NCBI GenBank assembly: GCA_964428015.1
Contig: CAYRWR010000002.1
Location: 1 to 64,000, forward strand
Length of the DNA: 64,000 nt
DNA from: CAYRWR01 sp964428015
Lineage (GTDB): Bacteria; Spirochaetota; Brevinematia; Brevinematales; CAYRWR01
Direction of reading: 5' to 3'
The notes below the pieces were generated by a model, which saw only the letters and a program-made list of their open reading frames with translations, was not told the DNA's origin and ran no database searches. Positions within the stretch are counted from its first letter, which is position 1, and each line of letters begins with the position of its first letter. Both the position numbers and the translations under genes were made by a program. This document shows, piece by piece, positions 44,539 to 53,520 of this stretch.

Positions 44539-44567
44539 TTGACAAAACCCCTACTAACTTCTATGCT
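44539..44567 (+). promoter_or_regulatory. Promoter of the 44585 sensor kinase
   Basis: -35 TTGACA (44539-44544), 17-nt spacer, -10 TATGCT (44562-44567). The leader is only ~12 nt and contains AAGAGGT as ribosome site. Confidence 0.75.
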
Positions 44568-44584
44568 TTGAACAAGAGGTGTAA

Positions 44585-46294
44585 ATGAAGAAAATCGTTC
44601 AATGGCTGGTTGACGACATTACTCTGGATCTATATCAACAGGATGATTTCCGCCGTATTCTGGGATTTTTCATACGTTTATTTCTGGTAGGTTATATTTT
44701 AGTCACCATTATTTGTATCTTTATGGGTTGGTGGAGCAATCTGTGGAGTGTAAGTATCGGTAGCATCTTCATGATATTCTCTATTATTCTTTATTCTTTA
44801 AAAAAAACCGGTCCGGCTATTTTTTTATCTATATTGACTCTTTATATCACTGCGACATACAGCATGTATATCGGTGCAGGATTGCATGATGTCACTATAT
44901 TGATTTTCATGATTGTACTGGCTCTGGCCAGTTTACTCTTACGGTTTCCCGGATTTTTACTTATCTACTTTCTCACTATTATTGATTTTTCTTTAGTTGC
45001 ATATTTTACTACAATGGGTTATATGGACCCCTTTCACGCCACGGATGTTAAAGGGGACGTGATTGTCATAAATGCCATAGTCACTGTATTCAGCATTATC
45101 ATGCGTATCCTGGGAAACAGTATCAAATATTTCCAGAAGGAAAACTTCCGCAAAGAAATAGTGATCAAAGAAAAGGATAAAGAGATCGAGATAAGCCGGG
45201 AAAAGATACACTTTCTCTATGATCACCTTCAGGATATCTATTTTGAATGTGAACTGAGTGGAAGAATCAGAACAGTCAGCCCCCAGATTGCCTACCTCCT
45301 GCAATTCCAGCCCAAAAAACTTTTATACCAGAATATTTCAGTACTTCAACCACAAAAAAAGATTCTCCACCAGATAGTCAGTCAGCTGCGTTCACATGAA
45401 AAGGTCACCAATATGGAACTGGAAGTAATAGATAATAATAAAAACAAACATAATCTTCTGGTAAATGCATCACTGGTGCCCTTTCATCACGATACCCGGA
45501 TCATTGCCGGAACTGCAGTGGATATCACAGAACAAAAAATGATCAGCCGGAAAATTACCCAATTGCAGAAGCTGGACAGTCTAGGCAACCTGGCTGGGGG
45601 ATTAGCTCATGATTTCAATAACCTGATCACTGTGGTAAATATCAACGCGGAACTGATGCTTAAAAAAATTGTAAGTGAGAAAAATTCACCTTTGGAAGAA
45701 AACCTGGAAGCGATTTTAGATGCGACTACTAAGGCAGGAATCCTGACCAGGAAAATTCTGGGTTTCAGTCGCAACCAGAATATTATTCCCATACCGGTGG
45801 ATTTAGTGGACTCTATTCGACAATCCATTAAAATCAGCAAAGGTCTGCTCTCACCTGATATCAGTATCACTACAGAAATCCCTGAAAACCCTGTCCAGAT
45901 CATGGCTGATCAATCACAGGTAGAACAGGTGATGTTGAATCTCATTATCAACGCCAGAGACGCGCTCCAGGCATCTAAGGTAAAAACAAAAAACATCCAT
46001 ATTTCGCTGGAACAAAGAGATATTTTCCAGGATCTGGAAATACCCAGTCTTAGACTTAAAAAAGGTAACTACCTGGTCATCAAAGTACGTGATAACGGAA
46101 TAGGCATGTCTGAAAAAGAAGCTTCGCATATTTTTGAGCCCTTTTTTACCACCAAGGGTGAACAGGGTACCGGTCTGGGTCTGGCCAGTGTCTATGGTAT
46201 AATGAGCCAGAACGGCGGAGATATCCTGGTGGACAGTATTCCCGGAAAAGGTACCACTTTTACTCTCTTCTGGCCCCGCCCGGCTGCGCTTTAA
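44585..46294 (+). CDS. Membrane sensor histidine kinase with PAS domain
   Basis: 569 residues. About six transmembrane helices in residues 1-175 without a periplasmic domain, a coiled-coil linker, a PAS domain (~215-320), a HisKA domain with phospho-acceptor His342 in GGLAHDFNNL, and a HATPase_c domain (N box NLIINARDAL, G boxes DNGIGM and GTGLGL). This is the NtrB-like class common in deltaproteobacteria and spirochaetes. No receiver domain and no response regulator is encoded next to it. Confidence 0.9.
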   Translation: MKKIVQWLVDDITLDLYQQDDFRRILGFFIRLFLVGYILVTIICIFMGWWSNLWSVSIGSIFMIFSIILYSLKKTGPAIFLSILTLYITATYSMYIGAGLHDVTILIFMIVLALASLLLRFPGFLLIYFLTIIDFSLVAYFTTMGYMDPFHATDVKGDVIVINAIVTVFSIIMRILGNSIKYFQKENFRKEIVIKEKDKEIEISREKIHFLYDHLQDIYFECELSGRIRTVSPQIAYLLQFQPKKLLYQNISVLQPQKKILHQIVSQLRSHEKVTNMELEVIDNNKNKHNLLVNASLVPFHHDTRIIAGTAVDITEQKMISRKITQLQKLDSLGNLAGGLAHDFNNLITVVNINAELMLKKIVSEKNSPLEENLEAILDATTKAGILTRKILGFSRNQNIIPIPVDLVDSIRQSIKISKGLLSPDISITTEIPENPVQIMADQSQVEQVMLNLIINARDALQASKVKTKNIHISLEQRDIFQDLEIPSLRLKKGNYLVIKVRDNGIGMSEKEASHIFEPFFTTKGEQGTGLGLASVYGIMSQNGGDILVDSIPGKGTTFTLFWPRPAAL

Positions 46295-46296
46295 AT

Positions 46297-46551
46297 ATGG
46301 CCTGGGTCTATATTCTGCGCTGTGGAGACGGTACTCTCTACACCGGCTGTACTACAGATCTGGAGCGGCGTTTCAAAGCACACCAGTCGGGAAAAGGCGC
46401 CAGGTATACACGGGGCCGAGGGCCTCTGGAAATTGTTTATCGGGAAGAAACCGAGAGCCTGCCCCTGGCTCAGAAACGTGAAAAGCAGATACAGTCTCTG
46501 TCCCGTCAGCAAAAGCAGGCCCTGATTCAGCAGGGACCAAACAGTAATTAA
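46297..46551 (+). CDS. GIY-YIG domain protein (UPF0213/YhbQ type)
   Basis: 84 residues made of a single GIY-YIG nuclease-like domain: WVYILRCGDGTLYTGCT carries the two tyrosines, followed by DLERRFKAHQSGKGARYT (catalytic-type Arg) and EESLPLAQKREKQI-like helix with Glu. Members are small stand-alone nuclease-fold proteins of uncertain role, possibly in DNA damage. It begins 2 nt after the kinase stop, so it is probably cotranscribed with it. Confidence 0.85.
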   Translation: MAWVYILRCGDGTLYTGCTTDLERRFKAHQSGKGARYTRGRGPLEIVYREETESLPLAQKREKQIQSLSRQQKQALIQQGPNSN

Positions 46552-46663
46552 TCGTTTTTCCGGCTCTCTCATTAACACCGCGTAGCGTTAACCAGGACGG
46601 CATTTCAGACCCAACTGTATTGTCTACTCCTGATACTTGCCTCGCGGGAATGTATGAGTGCAA

Positions 46664-46684
46664 GGCGGGAGCCCCTACCGCCGC
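46664..46684. repeat. Second copy of the GC-rich 21-bp core (inverted relative to 33011-33031)
   Basis: Exact reverse complement of 33011-33031, in the ~190-nt gap between the GIY-YIG gene and the ferredoxin gene. Surrounding sequence (about 46600-46730) is also GC-rich and contains GCAAG/CTTGC-type dyads and a CTCTCCTG/CAGGAGAG match to the other copy. Confidence 0.6.
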
Positions 46685-46743
46685 ACCGGGGGCCATGGCT
46701 CTCCTGCCTGGTTCCCCCTGGAAAAGTAATCGCAGCGTACTAT

Positions 46744-47490
46744 CTACTTCTCCTTCCAGCTCCAGCTTAATTTTAATACCGACTCCGGACAGGATGAAGC
46801 ACATTCCCCGCAATGCGCGCATTCATCAAATAGTACCCTTCCGGCTTTGACTCCGGCTGCCACATCTATACTCATGGGGCAGGCTTGATTGCAGCTTTTA
46901 CAGGACACACACCGCTCTGCTTTGGCCAGCAGGTGGAGAGATGGATAGCGCAGTAAGTTTTTCAATTTATTTCCCCAGACCATAAAAGGTGCCAGCCAGC
47001 ACAGACTATGACAAAAAGACCGTCGTCTGCCCAGAATGGACATCAGAAAAACCAGGATGATGACACTGTAATAGATAATGTATCTTCCCGGCTCATCTAT
47101 GGATATTACGTTTTCAGTCATAAACAGGGGGTTGACTGCTTTTATACCCATGCTGATCAGCAGTATCAGGATAATAACTATCCAGGGAAACCATATAAGA
47201 TATTTTAGAATATTCCAGAATCCATTCCGGGACGGCTGGTCATTTATGGAGCGACAGGCATCCTGCATGCCCCCCAAAGGACATATCCAGCCGCAAAAAG
47301 CCCTGCCGAAAATCAAAGACGAAACAAACAAAGCCGCAAAGACTATTAGGCTACCTGTAATGATGCCCTGTGAAGCTCCTGCAATCACCAGGTAGGGCGA
47401 GAAATAGTTTAAAGTGACTGGGAAGAGCAGGAATGAAACAAAGATGAGGATTCTTCGGGTCCGTATATATCCATGAACTTTATTTTTCAA
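46744..47490 (-). CDS. Membrane-bound polyferredoxin (NapH/CcoG-like)
   Basis: TTG 47490 overlaps the flavodoxin stop as TTGA with GGGAGG upstream, giving 249 residues. Four to five transmembrane helices include the segment GRAFCGWICPLGGMQDACR typical of the NapH/CcoG/YccM group. The C-terminal part has two 4Fe-4S motifs, CVSCKSCNQACP and CAHCGECASSCP. It likely passes electrons between the membrane and a soluble carrier; the flavodoxin-like protein encoded upstream is the obvious partner. Physiological donor and acceptor are unknown. Confidence 0.85.
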   Translation of the reverse strand: MKNKVHGYIRTRRILIFVSFLLFPVTLNYFSPYLVIAGASQGIITGSLIVFAALFVSSLIFGRAFCGWICPLGGMQDACRSINDQPSRNGFWNILKYLIWFPWIVIILILLISMGIKAVNPLFMTENVISIDEPGRYIIYYSVIILVFLMSILGRRRSFCHSLCWLAPFMVWGNKLKNLLRYPSLHLLAKAERCVSCKSCNQACPMSIDVAAGVKAGRVLFDECAHCGECASSCPESVLKLSWSWKEK

Positions 47491-47981
47491 TTTGCACCTC
47501 CCAGGATGTTTTGGGCCCAATCCCTGCATTGCGTCTGCGCAGCTTTCTCATCATGAGCCAAAGGATCCGCAAATTCTCGTGTCGAGACTATCCTGGAGTC
47601 AGGTGTGAGACCGGCAATATCACTGAATGTGTGCCCGGCTTTGCCGGAATAACAACAGAAAGCGTGAATTTCCTTAGCTGAAATGCCAGCCTGTTTCAGC
47701 CATGACCGGACAGGTGGAGTAATTCCGGAATTCCAAACCGGTGTACCTATGATAACCTGCTCATATTGGGCTAGATCTGTCTCCCAGGGTTCCAGCTCCG
47801 GGCACTCTTTAAAGAATACCTGCTTACCACCCCAGAAGTACTTTAAAAAACCCTTTTCAGGTATGGATTTTTTGGGACGTATTTCCAGCAGATCAGCGTC
47901 CAGGGCTTCACTCATGGTTTCTGCAATAAATCGGGTATTCCCTTCCAGTGAATAATAAGCAACCAGAATCTTTTTTGGCAT
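47487..47981 (-). CDS. Flavodoxin-like protein
   Basis: ATG 47981 with AGGAGGA upstream gives 164 residues (the longer frame adds an unsupported leader). FMN phosphate loop YSLEGNTRFIAE near residue 12, then IIGTPVWNSGITPPVRSWL (the flavin-contacting WNSGI loop) and HAFCCYSGKAGHTFSD. It resembles the flavodoxin family of YhcB/menaquinone-dependent oxidoreductase-type proteins. It is translationally coupled (TTGA) to the membrane polyferredoxin. Confidence 0.88.
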   Translation of the reverse strand: MPKKILVAYYSLEGNTRFIAETMSEALDADLLEIRPKKSIPEKGFLKYFWGGKQVFFKECPELEPWETDLAQYEQVIIGTPVWNSGITPPVRSWLKQAGISAKEIHAFCCYSGKAGHTFSDIAGLTPDSRIVSTREFADPLAHDEKAAQTQCRDWAQNILGGAN

Positions 47982-48077
47982 GTGTTCCTCCTGTTTTGAT
48001 AGCATAGTATACGACAGTGAGGAACTTTTTTTCAATAGGGGTTTCTACTCATTTTTAGAAAAAGGTATTTATTAAAT

Positions 48078-48974
48078 CTATGAACCGCTGTATTTCTGTG
48101 CCAGGTTAAATAGTTCCAAACGGTTTTTGACCGAACATTTCTGGTAAATATTATAGATATGATTTTCTACGGTTTTTGTAGAAATAAACAATGTCTCTCC
48201 TACAGTCTTATTGCTCATACCCTGGAGCAGCAGGGAGATGATCTCCTGCTCTCTGCGGCTGATAGCAAAACTCTCCAGAAACCGGGTATTGAGCACACCT
48301 TTTTCCAGCAGGCGAGCCTGGAAGTAAAAGTTGATCAGAAACAGGATACTCAAAATACCTATAGTGCCATAGTATACCGGCAATGCCCACAGATCCAGCT
48401 CTCCCGGAATATTTTGCCCCAGGATGTAATCCAATACCTGCCAAATAAGATAAACAATACTGATAATAAGGAAAACTGTAATACCCCGGCGCAGCTTGGA
48501 ATCAGGAATAGTCCTGAGATGTACAGCCATGAAAATCAAGCCCCATATACTATATCCCATAATCAAAGTTGTCAGTATCCATCCCCAGGGTGCAGCCTGA
48601 GCAGTGATGAGAAATAATAAAATAATCACTAATACCACTCCCCAGCCCAAATAAATCACTAAATCAGTCCGCGGTTTAATTTCACGTCCGGTAAGTATCA
48701 AAATAAAACGTGGAAAAAACTGAAAGAAAATGATCCCTCCCAGAACGTTGGATATTTTTTCCATCCAGTTCACAAAAATACCCGTCTGCTGAATAAGGGA
48801 AAAGTAAATTTCCATAAATAGGGGTAGAAAAAAAAGTCCCAGAGCAGTAATAAATAGAAAAAAGTATAACAATACTTTTTCACGAAAACGAAAATAGAAA
48901 GAAAGCCCTAAAATAGCTGTGGAAAACCCCAGATTGAGGGATAAAAACAAAATAAACAGGACTAAGTGACGCAT
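48078..48974 (-). CDS. Seven-TM membrane sensor with LuxR-type DNA-binding domain
   Basis: 298 residues. Seven hydrophobic helices occupy ~1-220 (from LVLFILFLSLNLGFSTAI to LPVYYGTIGILSILFLI), followed by a LuxR/FixJ HTH at ~235-298 (SRREQEIISLLLQGMSNKTV and ISTKTVENHIYNIYQK). This is a one-component, membrane-tethered transcription factor. Divergent from rtcB across 145-190 nt, which makes rtcB a candidate target. Ligand unknown. Confidence 0.88.
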   Translation of the reverse strand: MRHLVLFILFLSLNLGFSTAILGLSFYFRFREKVLLYFFLFITALGLFFLPLFMEIYFSLIQQTGIFVNWMEKISNVLGGIIFFQFFPRFILILTGREIKPRTDLVIYLGWGVVLVIILLFLITAQAAPWGWILTTLIMGYSIWGLIFMAVHLRTIPDSKLRRGITVFLIISIVYLIWQVLDYILGQNIPGELDLWALPVYYGTIGILSILFLINFYFQARLLEKGVLNTRFLESFAISRREQEIISLLLQGMSNKTVGETLFISTKTVENHIYNIYQKCSVKNRLELFNLAQKYSGS

Positions 48975-49115
48975 CTTATCTCCATTTGAGGATTGAGAAC
49001 AATTTTAGCATAGCCTCAGATGCTGTCAAGCATGTTTTTCAGTAATAAGAAGTTATGGGTATAAAAATAAATTATTCAAAATATTCTATTTACATTTCTG
49101 AAATTTGATTTAAAA

Positions 49116-49121
49116 TATAGT
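49116..49121 (+). promoter_or_regulatory. Probable -10 element of rtcB
   Basis: TATAGT at 49116-49121 with a poor -35 (TTTACA ~21 nt upstream). Transcription from it would begin inside the longer rtcB frame and supports the downstream start at 49165. Confidence 0.4.
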
Positions 49122-49164
49122 GAGTAAAAAAATCGGGGATTGTTCCCCAAAATTCGGAGAAATG

Positions 49165-50595
49165 ATGGATCTGAACCAGCTATACCGTATCAGCGATTTT
49201 GAATGGAGCCTGCCCCGTACCGGCAATATGAACGTAGACGCGCTCATAGTCGGAAGTGAAAACCTGATCACGGAAATGGACCCTAAACTGGCCCAGCAAA
49301 TCACATCCATAGCATCTTTGCCTGGTATACTGGACAAGCTTATAGTCCTGCCGGATGCATATGTTGATTCACCCTTTCCGCATGGAATGGTAGCCGCTTT
49401 TGATCCCGTAGAGGGCATGATACTGCCCCAGGCGGTGGGTCATGATATTAACTGCGGCATGCGCACTGTGACCACCAACCTCATTTTTCAGGATATTGAA
49501 AAAAAAGGCGAAGGGCTGACCCGGGAATTGTTTAAAGCCATCCCCAGTGGTGAAGACAGTAAAGGGAAGCAGAGTTTCAGTATCAAAGAAATTGGCGAGA
49601 TCATGGAAGAAGGGGCCCGCTGGATAATAGAAAACCGGGGCATGGGAAAAGATGATGATCTGGAAAATATAGAAGACGGCGGCGAAATCATCGGAGCTTC
49701 CCCTGACGCCATTCCTCAGGATATTATTAAAAAATATAAATCTCAATTAGGTACTATAGGCAGCGGGAATCATTTTGTAGAAATACAGATCGTGGATGAA
49801 GTTTTTGATATTGAAAGAGCCCGGGTATTTGGTTTATTTAAAAACCAGGTCGTGGTTACTTTCCATACCGGCAGCCGCGGCTTAGGACAGGATGTCATCG
49901 ATCATTATATCCCGCTTTTCCGGGAAGAAATGAAACGGCTCAAGATTTCCACTCCCCATCGAGACCTGACACCTCTTCCTGTAGATAATACGGTGAGCCA
50001 GGATTTTCTCAAAGCCATGTGGGCCACCTCTAATTATGCTTTTGCCAACCGTCAGCTGATCAGTCATGCCGTCCATCATGTGTTCAACGAAGTGATCAAG
50101 GATGTGGATACAAACGTGATGTATGATCTGGGACACAATATGATAAAAGAAGAGTTTCACCAGATAGGTACCTCTAAACGTAAAGTTCTCATACACCGCC
50201 GCGGAGCTACCCGTAATTTTCCGGGTAAGCGCCCCGAGATATCCAAGACCTATCGTGTCACTGGGCAGCCTGTTATTGTGGCCGGATCCATGGGACAGCA
50301 TAGTTATGTACTGGCCGGCAGCGAAGAGAGTCTGATAAAGTCCCTAGGTTCTGGCATACAGGGAGCTGGCCGTCTGCTCTCGGAAGAAAAAGCCATGAAA
50401 AAATTTAAAATGGAAGATATCAATCAGTCTCTCAAAGATTTCGGCGTCTATCTCAAGACCAAAAATAAAGATAGTATTACCGCGGAAGCACCTGGCGCCT
50501 ATAAAGATATTGAGGAAATCATCAAATCTATAACAAAATCCCATATCAGCCTGCGTGTGGCACGACTCAAGCCCATCGGTGTAATCCGGGGATAG
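49165..50595 (+). CDS. rtcB: RNA ligase RtcB
   Basis: GTP/Mn-dependent ligase joining 2',3'-cyclic-phosphate (or 3'-phosphate) and 5'-OH RNA ends. The open frame reaches back to GTG 49120, but GGAGAAATGATG favours the ATG at 49165, giving 476 residues. Signatures: GHDINCGMRT (metal Cys and His), GNHFVEIQ, FHTGSRGLGQ, HNMIKEE, HRRGATRNF and GSMGQHSYVL with the guanylylation His region. No archease or RtcA gene is next to it. Confidence 0.93.
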   Translation: MDLNQLYRISDFEWSLPRTGNMNVDALIVGSENLITEMDPKLAQQITSIASLPGILDKLIVLPDAYVDSPFPHGMVAAFDPVEGMILPQAVGHDINCGMRTVTTNLIFQDIEKKGEGLTRELFKAIPSGEDSKGKQSFSIKEIGEIMEEGARWIIENRGMGKDDDLENIEDGGEIIGASPDAIPQDIIKKYKSQLGTIGSGNHFVEIQIVDEVFDIERARVFGLFKNQVVVTFHTGSRGLGQDVIDHYIPLFREEMKRLKISTPHRDLTPLPVDNTVSQDFLKAMWATSNYAFANRQLISHAVHHVFNEVIKDVDTNVMYDLGHNMIKEEFHQIGTSKRKVLIHRRGATRNFPGKRPEISKTYRVTGQPVIVAGSMGQHSYVLAGSEESLIKSLGSGIQGAGRLLSEEKAMKKFKMEDINQSLKDFGVYLKTKNKDSITAEAPGAYKDIEEIIKSITKSHISLRVARLKPIGVIRG

Positions 50596-50618
50596 TCTTT
50601 CTTTCTTTTTTCATTTTC

Positions 50619-50646
50619 TTGCAATTTTGAATTTCCATACTATGAT
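50619..50646 (+). promoter_or_regulatory. Possible promoter of the hybrid kinase gene
   Basis: TTGCAA (50619-50624), 16-nt spacer, TATGAT (50641-50646), 37 nt before the ATG. Confidence 0.45.
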
Positions 50647-50682
50647 GAAGGGTAAAGCAGAAAAAAAAACGAAGGCATTTGT

Positions 50683-53505
50683 ATGAAAAAAGCCTCGACA
50701 ACTTCTGCACACCCCAATAACTCTAAAAACATTTCATCAATTTCAGATCAAACTCTGTATAATAGCGAACACCTCTATCAGGATTTAGTTGAAACTTCTC
50801 AGGATCTAATCTGGCAATGTGATATTAAAGGGAATTACACTTTTTTAAATTCCGCCTGGGAAGAGGTATTTGGTTATCCTCTTAAAAAAATGCTGGGACG
50901 TCCTTTTACCGACTTCCAGGATCCGGAACAGGCAGCCCAGGATATAAAAGAATTTAAAAAACTATTAAGAGGGGAAATACTCAAAGGTTATCAAACCATT
51001 CATAAAGGTAAAAACGGCAAGAAGATCCACCTTATCTTTAATGCCAAAGTAGTCACTGATGAAAAAGGTAAAATCATAGGTACCCGGGGTACAGCCTATG
51101 ATATCACAGAAAGAGTAAAGGCTGAGCAGTCCCTAAAAGAAAGCGAAGAGAGATACAGAAGATTGTCTGAAGCCAGTTTTGAAGGAATAGGAATTACCAG
51201 AAACGGTAAAATAATAGATTATAACGATAGAATCTGTGCTATCTATGGCTACACCAGGGAAGAATTCAGTCGGCTCTCTTTAAAGGATCTGATTTATCCC
51301 GATGATCTGGACCTGGTGATGTCACATATTCTCCAGAATGATCCTCGCCCCTATGAACACCGCGGACTGGCCAAAGACAAGTCCATTCTTTTTCTGGAGA
51401 TAAGGGCACTCTCTCTGATAGTAAATGGTGAAAAACTCCGCATGTCTATCATCCGTGACCTTACAGAAAGACGGATTTCTGAAATGATATCAGAAGCAAG
51501 GCTATCTATATTGGAATATTCTACTCATACCTCCATCCAGGAACTCCTGGTAAAAACCCTGGACGAAGCAGAAAGACTCACCGGATCTCATATAGGTTTC
51601 CTGCATTTCCTGGAAGAGGATCAAAAAACTCTATCCTTACAGGCCTGGTCTACAAACACTACCCGGAGCTTTTGCCATGCTCAGGGTTTCGACCGTCACT
51701 ATCCTCTGGCACTGGCTGGTGTTTGGACTGAATGCATTAAACTACGCAGGCCGGTCATACATAATGACTATGCCAGCCTGCCTAATAAAAAAGGAATGCC
51801 CAAAGGTCATGCTAAAGTGATAAGGGAAATGGTAATCCCCGTATTCCGCAATAAAAAGATTGTAGCGATTCTGGGAGTAGGTAACAAAACTCTGGATTAC
51901 AATAAACAGGATATAGATAATACTTCTGTATTAGCAGATCTGGCCTGGGATATCACTTCACTACGGCTGTCTGAAAACAAATTAAGACAGCAAAAAGTGT
52001 TCAGTGAGCAATTAATTCAAGCTCTCCCCATGCTGTTCTTTTTATTCCGGAAAAAGGAGGAATACTTCAGACTAATTCAGTGGAATGAACAATCACTTAA
52101 TCTTTTAAATTATAGTATAAAAGAGATGTGGGATAAAACCCCACAGGATATCTTTTTAGATAATAGAGAAAAAAGCGTACAGGAATTTATACAGACTGTA
52201 GAAAATAAAAACAAAACTCAATTTGAATTGCAATTGTTATTAAAAAATAAAGAGACCATCCCCTGCCTGTTTAACGCTATCAAATTTGTGGATGGAGAGC
52301 AGGAGTTCCTGATACTGGCAGGGATTAATCTTTCCGAAAAATTAAAGATGATGGAACAGGTTCAGCATATAGAAAAAATGCAGGCCATTGGTCAATTGGC
52401 AGGAGGAATAGCCCATGACTTCAATAATATTTTAAGCGGAATACTGGGGTTTACAGAACTCAGCCTGCTGGAAGCAGAAAATGGTACAGTAATAAAGGAC
52501 AATCTGGAACACATCAAGCAAGCCAGTGAAAGGGCCCGTGATCTGGTAAAACAGATTTTGGCTTATAGTAGAAAAAAATCGGAAAATCTGACTTCAGTTA
52601 ACCTGGAAAGTATTTCACAGGAAGTGATCAAGCTTCTCAAAGCTACTATTCCTTCATCCCTTACTCTGCAGTTTGAATGCGGCCCATCCATTCCTCCTGT
52701 GATGGCAGATGACGCCAAGATACATGAAGTGATATTAAACCTCTGTACCAATGCCCTCCATGCCATGACTGAAAAAGGAACCTTGACTATCAGATTGGAA
52801 GCATTTACGGCTCAGACTCCCTTTCTGGGGATATTAGGTGAAAGTCCCAGCGGACTTTACTGCCGCCTGGAGGTAGAAGATAACGGTCATGGTATAGAAA
52901 AGAATCTTCTGTCACATATTTTCGAGCCATTCTTCACCACAAAAAGTCAAAACCAGGGAACCGGTATGGGTTTATCAGTCGTTTATGGAATAATGCAGTC
53001 CCTTCAGGGAAATATCCAGGTCCAAAGCAGGTTGAATAAAGGCAGTAAGTTTTCACTATATTTTAAAACCATAGAATCAATAGCCAACCCCATTTCAAAA
53101 CAAACTTATGAAAAGGCTGGTCAAAAGGAAAAAGTATTATTTGTGGATGATGAAACCGCGATTGTGGAAGTTAGCCGTCAAATCCTGGAATATCTGGGCT
53201 ATCAGGTGACCGCATTTACCAGCAGCAGGGAAGCCCTTAAGATTTTTAAAAAAAATCCTGAAATCTATGATCTAATAATAACGGACCAGACCATGCCCGA
53301 TCTTCTGGGACTGGAACTGGCTGCTGAAATACGTAAAATCAAGCCAGATATCCCTGTCATTCTTTGTACAGGTTTCAGCTATACTTTATCAGAAGAAGAA
53401 GCCTTAAAAAAAGGGGTCAATCGTTTTTGTCATAAACCCCTGGGAATGGAAGATCTGGAAAAAGTAATTAGAGAAGTATTAGATCAGAATAATAAAAAGA
53501 AATAA
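50683..53505 (+). CDS. Soluble hybrid sensor kinase (PAS-PAS-GAF-PAS-HisKA-HATPase-REC)
   Basis: 940 residues, no transmembrane segment. PAS1 ~30-150 (DLIWQCDIKGNYTFLNSAWE), PAS2 ~155-265, a GAF-type domain ~275-430 (LTGSHIGFLHFLEED), a further PAS-like domain ~440-565, HisKA with His578 in GGIAHDFNNI, HATPase_c ~680-805 (DNGHGI, GTGMGL) and a C-terminal receiver with Asp868 in ITDQTMPD. It probably senses a cytoplasmic signal and phosphorylates its own receiver; the final output protein is not encoded nearby. Confidence 0.92.
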   Translation: MKKASTTSAHPNNSKNISSISDQTLYNSEHLYQDLVETSQDLIWQCDIKGNYTFLNSAWEEVFGYPLKKMLGRPFTDFQDPEQAAQDIKEFKKLLRGEILKGYQTIHKGKNGKKIHLIFNAKVVTDEKGKIIGTRGTAYDITERVKAEQSLKESEERYRRLSEASFEGIGITRNGKIIDYNDRICAIYGYTREEFSRLSLKDLIYPDDLDLVMSHILQNDPRPYEHRGLAKDKSILFLEIRALSLIVNGEKLRMSIIRDLTERRISEMISEARLSILEYSTHTSIQELLVKTLDEAERLTGSHIGFLHFLEEDQKTLSLQAWSTNTTRSFCHAQGFDRHYPLALAGVWTECIKLRRPVIHNDYASLPNKKGMPKGHAKVIREMVIPVFRNKKIVAILGVGNKTLDYNKQDIDNTSVLADLAWDITSLRLSENKLRQQKVFSEQLIQALPMLFFLFRKKEEYFRLIQWNEQSLNLLNYSIKEMWDKTPQDIFLDNREKSVQEFIQTVENKNKTQFELQLLLKNKETIPCLFNAIKFVDGEQEFLILAGINLSEKLKMMEQVQHIEKMQAIGQLAGGIAHDFNNILSGILGFTELSLLEAENGTVIKDNLEHIKQASERARDLVKQILAYSRKKSENLTSVNLESISQEVIKLLKATIPSSLTLQFECGPSIPPVMADDAKIHEVILNLCTNALHAMTEKGTLTIRLEAFTAQTPFLGILGESPSGLYCRLEVEDNGHGIEKNLLSHIFEPFFTTKSQNQGTGMGLSVVYGIMQSLQGNIQVQSRLNKGSKFSLYFKTIESIANPISKQTYEKAGQKEKVLFVDDETAIVEVSRQILEYLGYQVTAFTSSREALKIFKKNPEIYDLIITDQTMPDLLGLELAAEIRKIKPDIPVILCTGFSYTLSEEEALKKGVNRFCHKPLGMEDLEKVIREVLDQNNKKK

Positions 53506-53520
53506 ATGAAATCCCGACTT

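Noticed and set aside
46373..46822. 149-codon minus-strand open frame across the GIY-YIG gene and the GC-rich repeat
   Set aside because: Spans a repeat and is antisense to a recognised domain; the extended GC-rich stretch explains the lack of stops.
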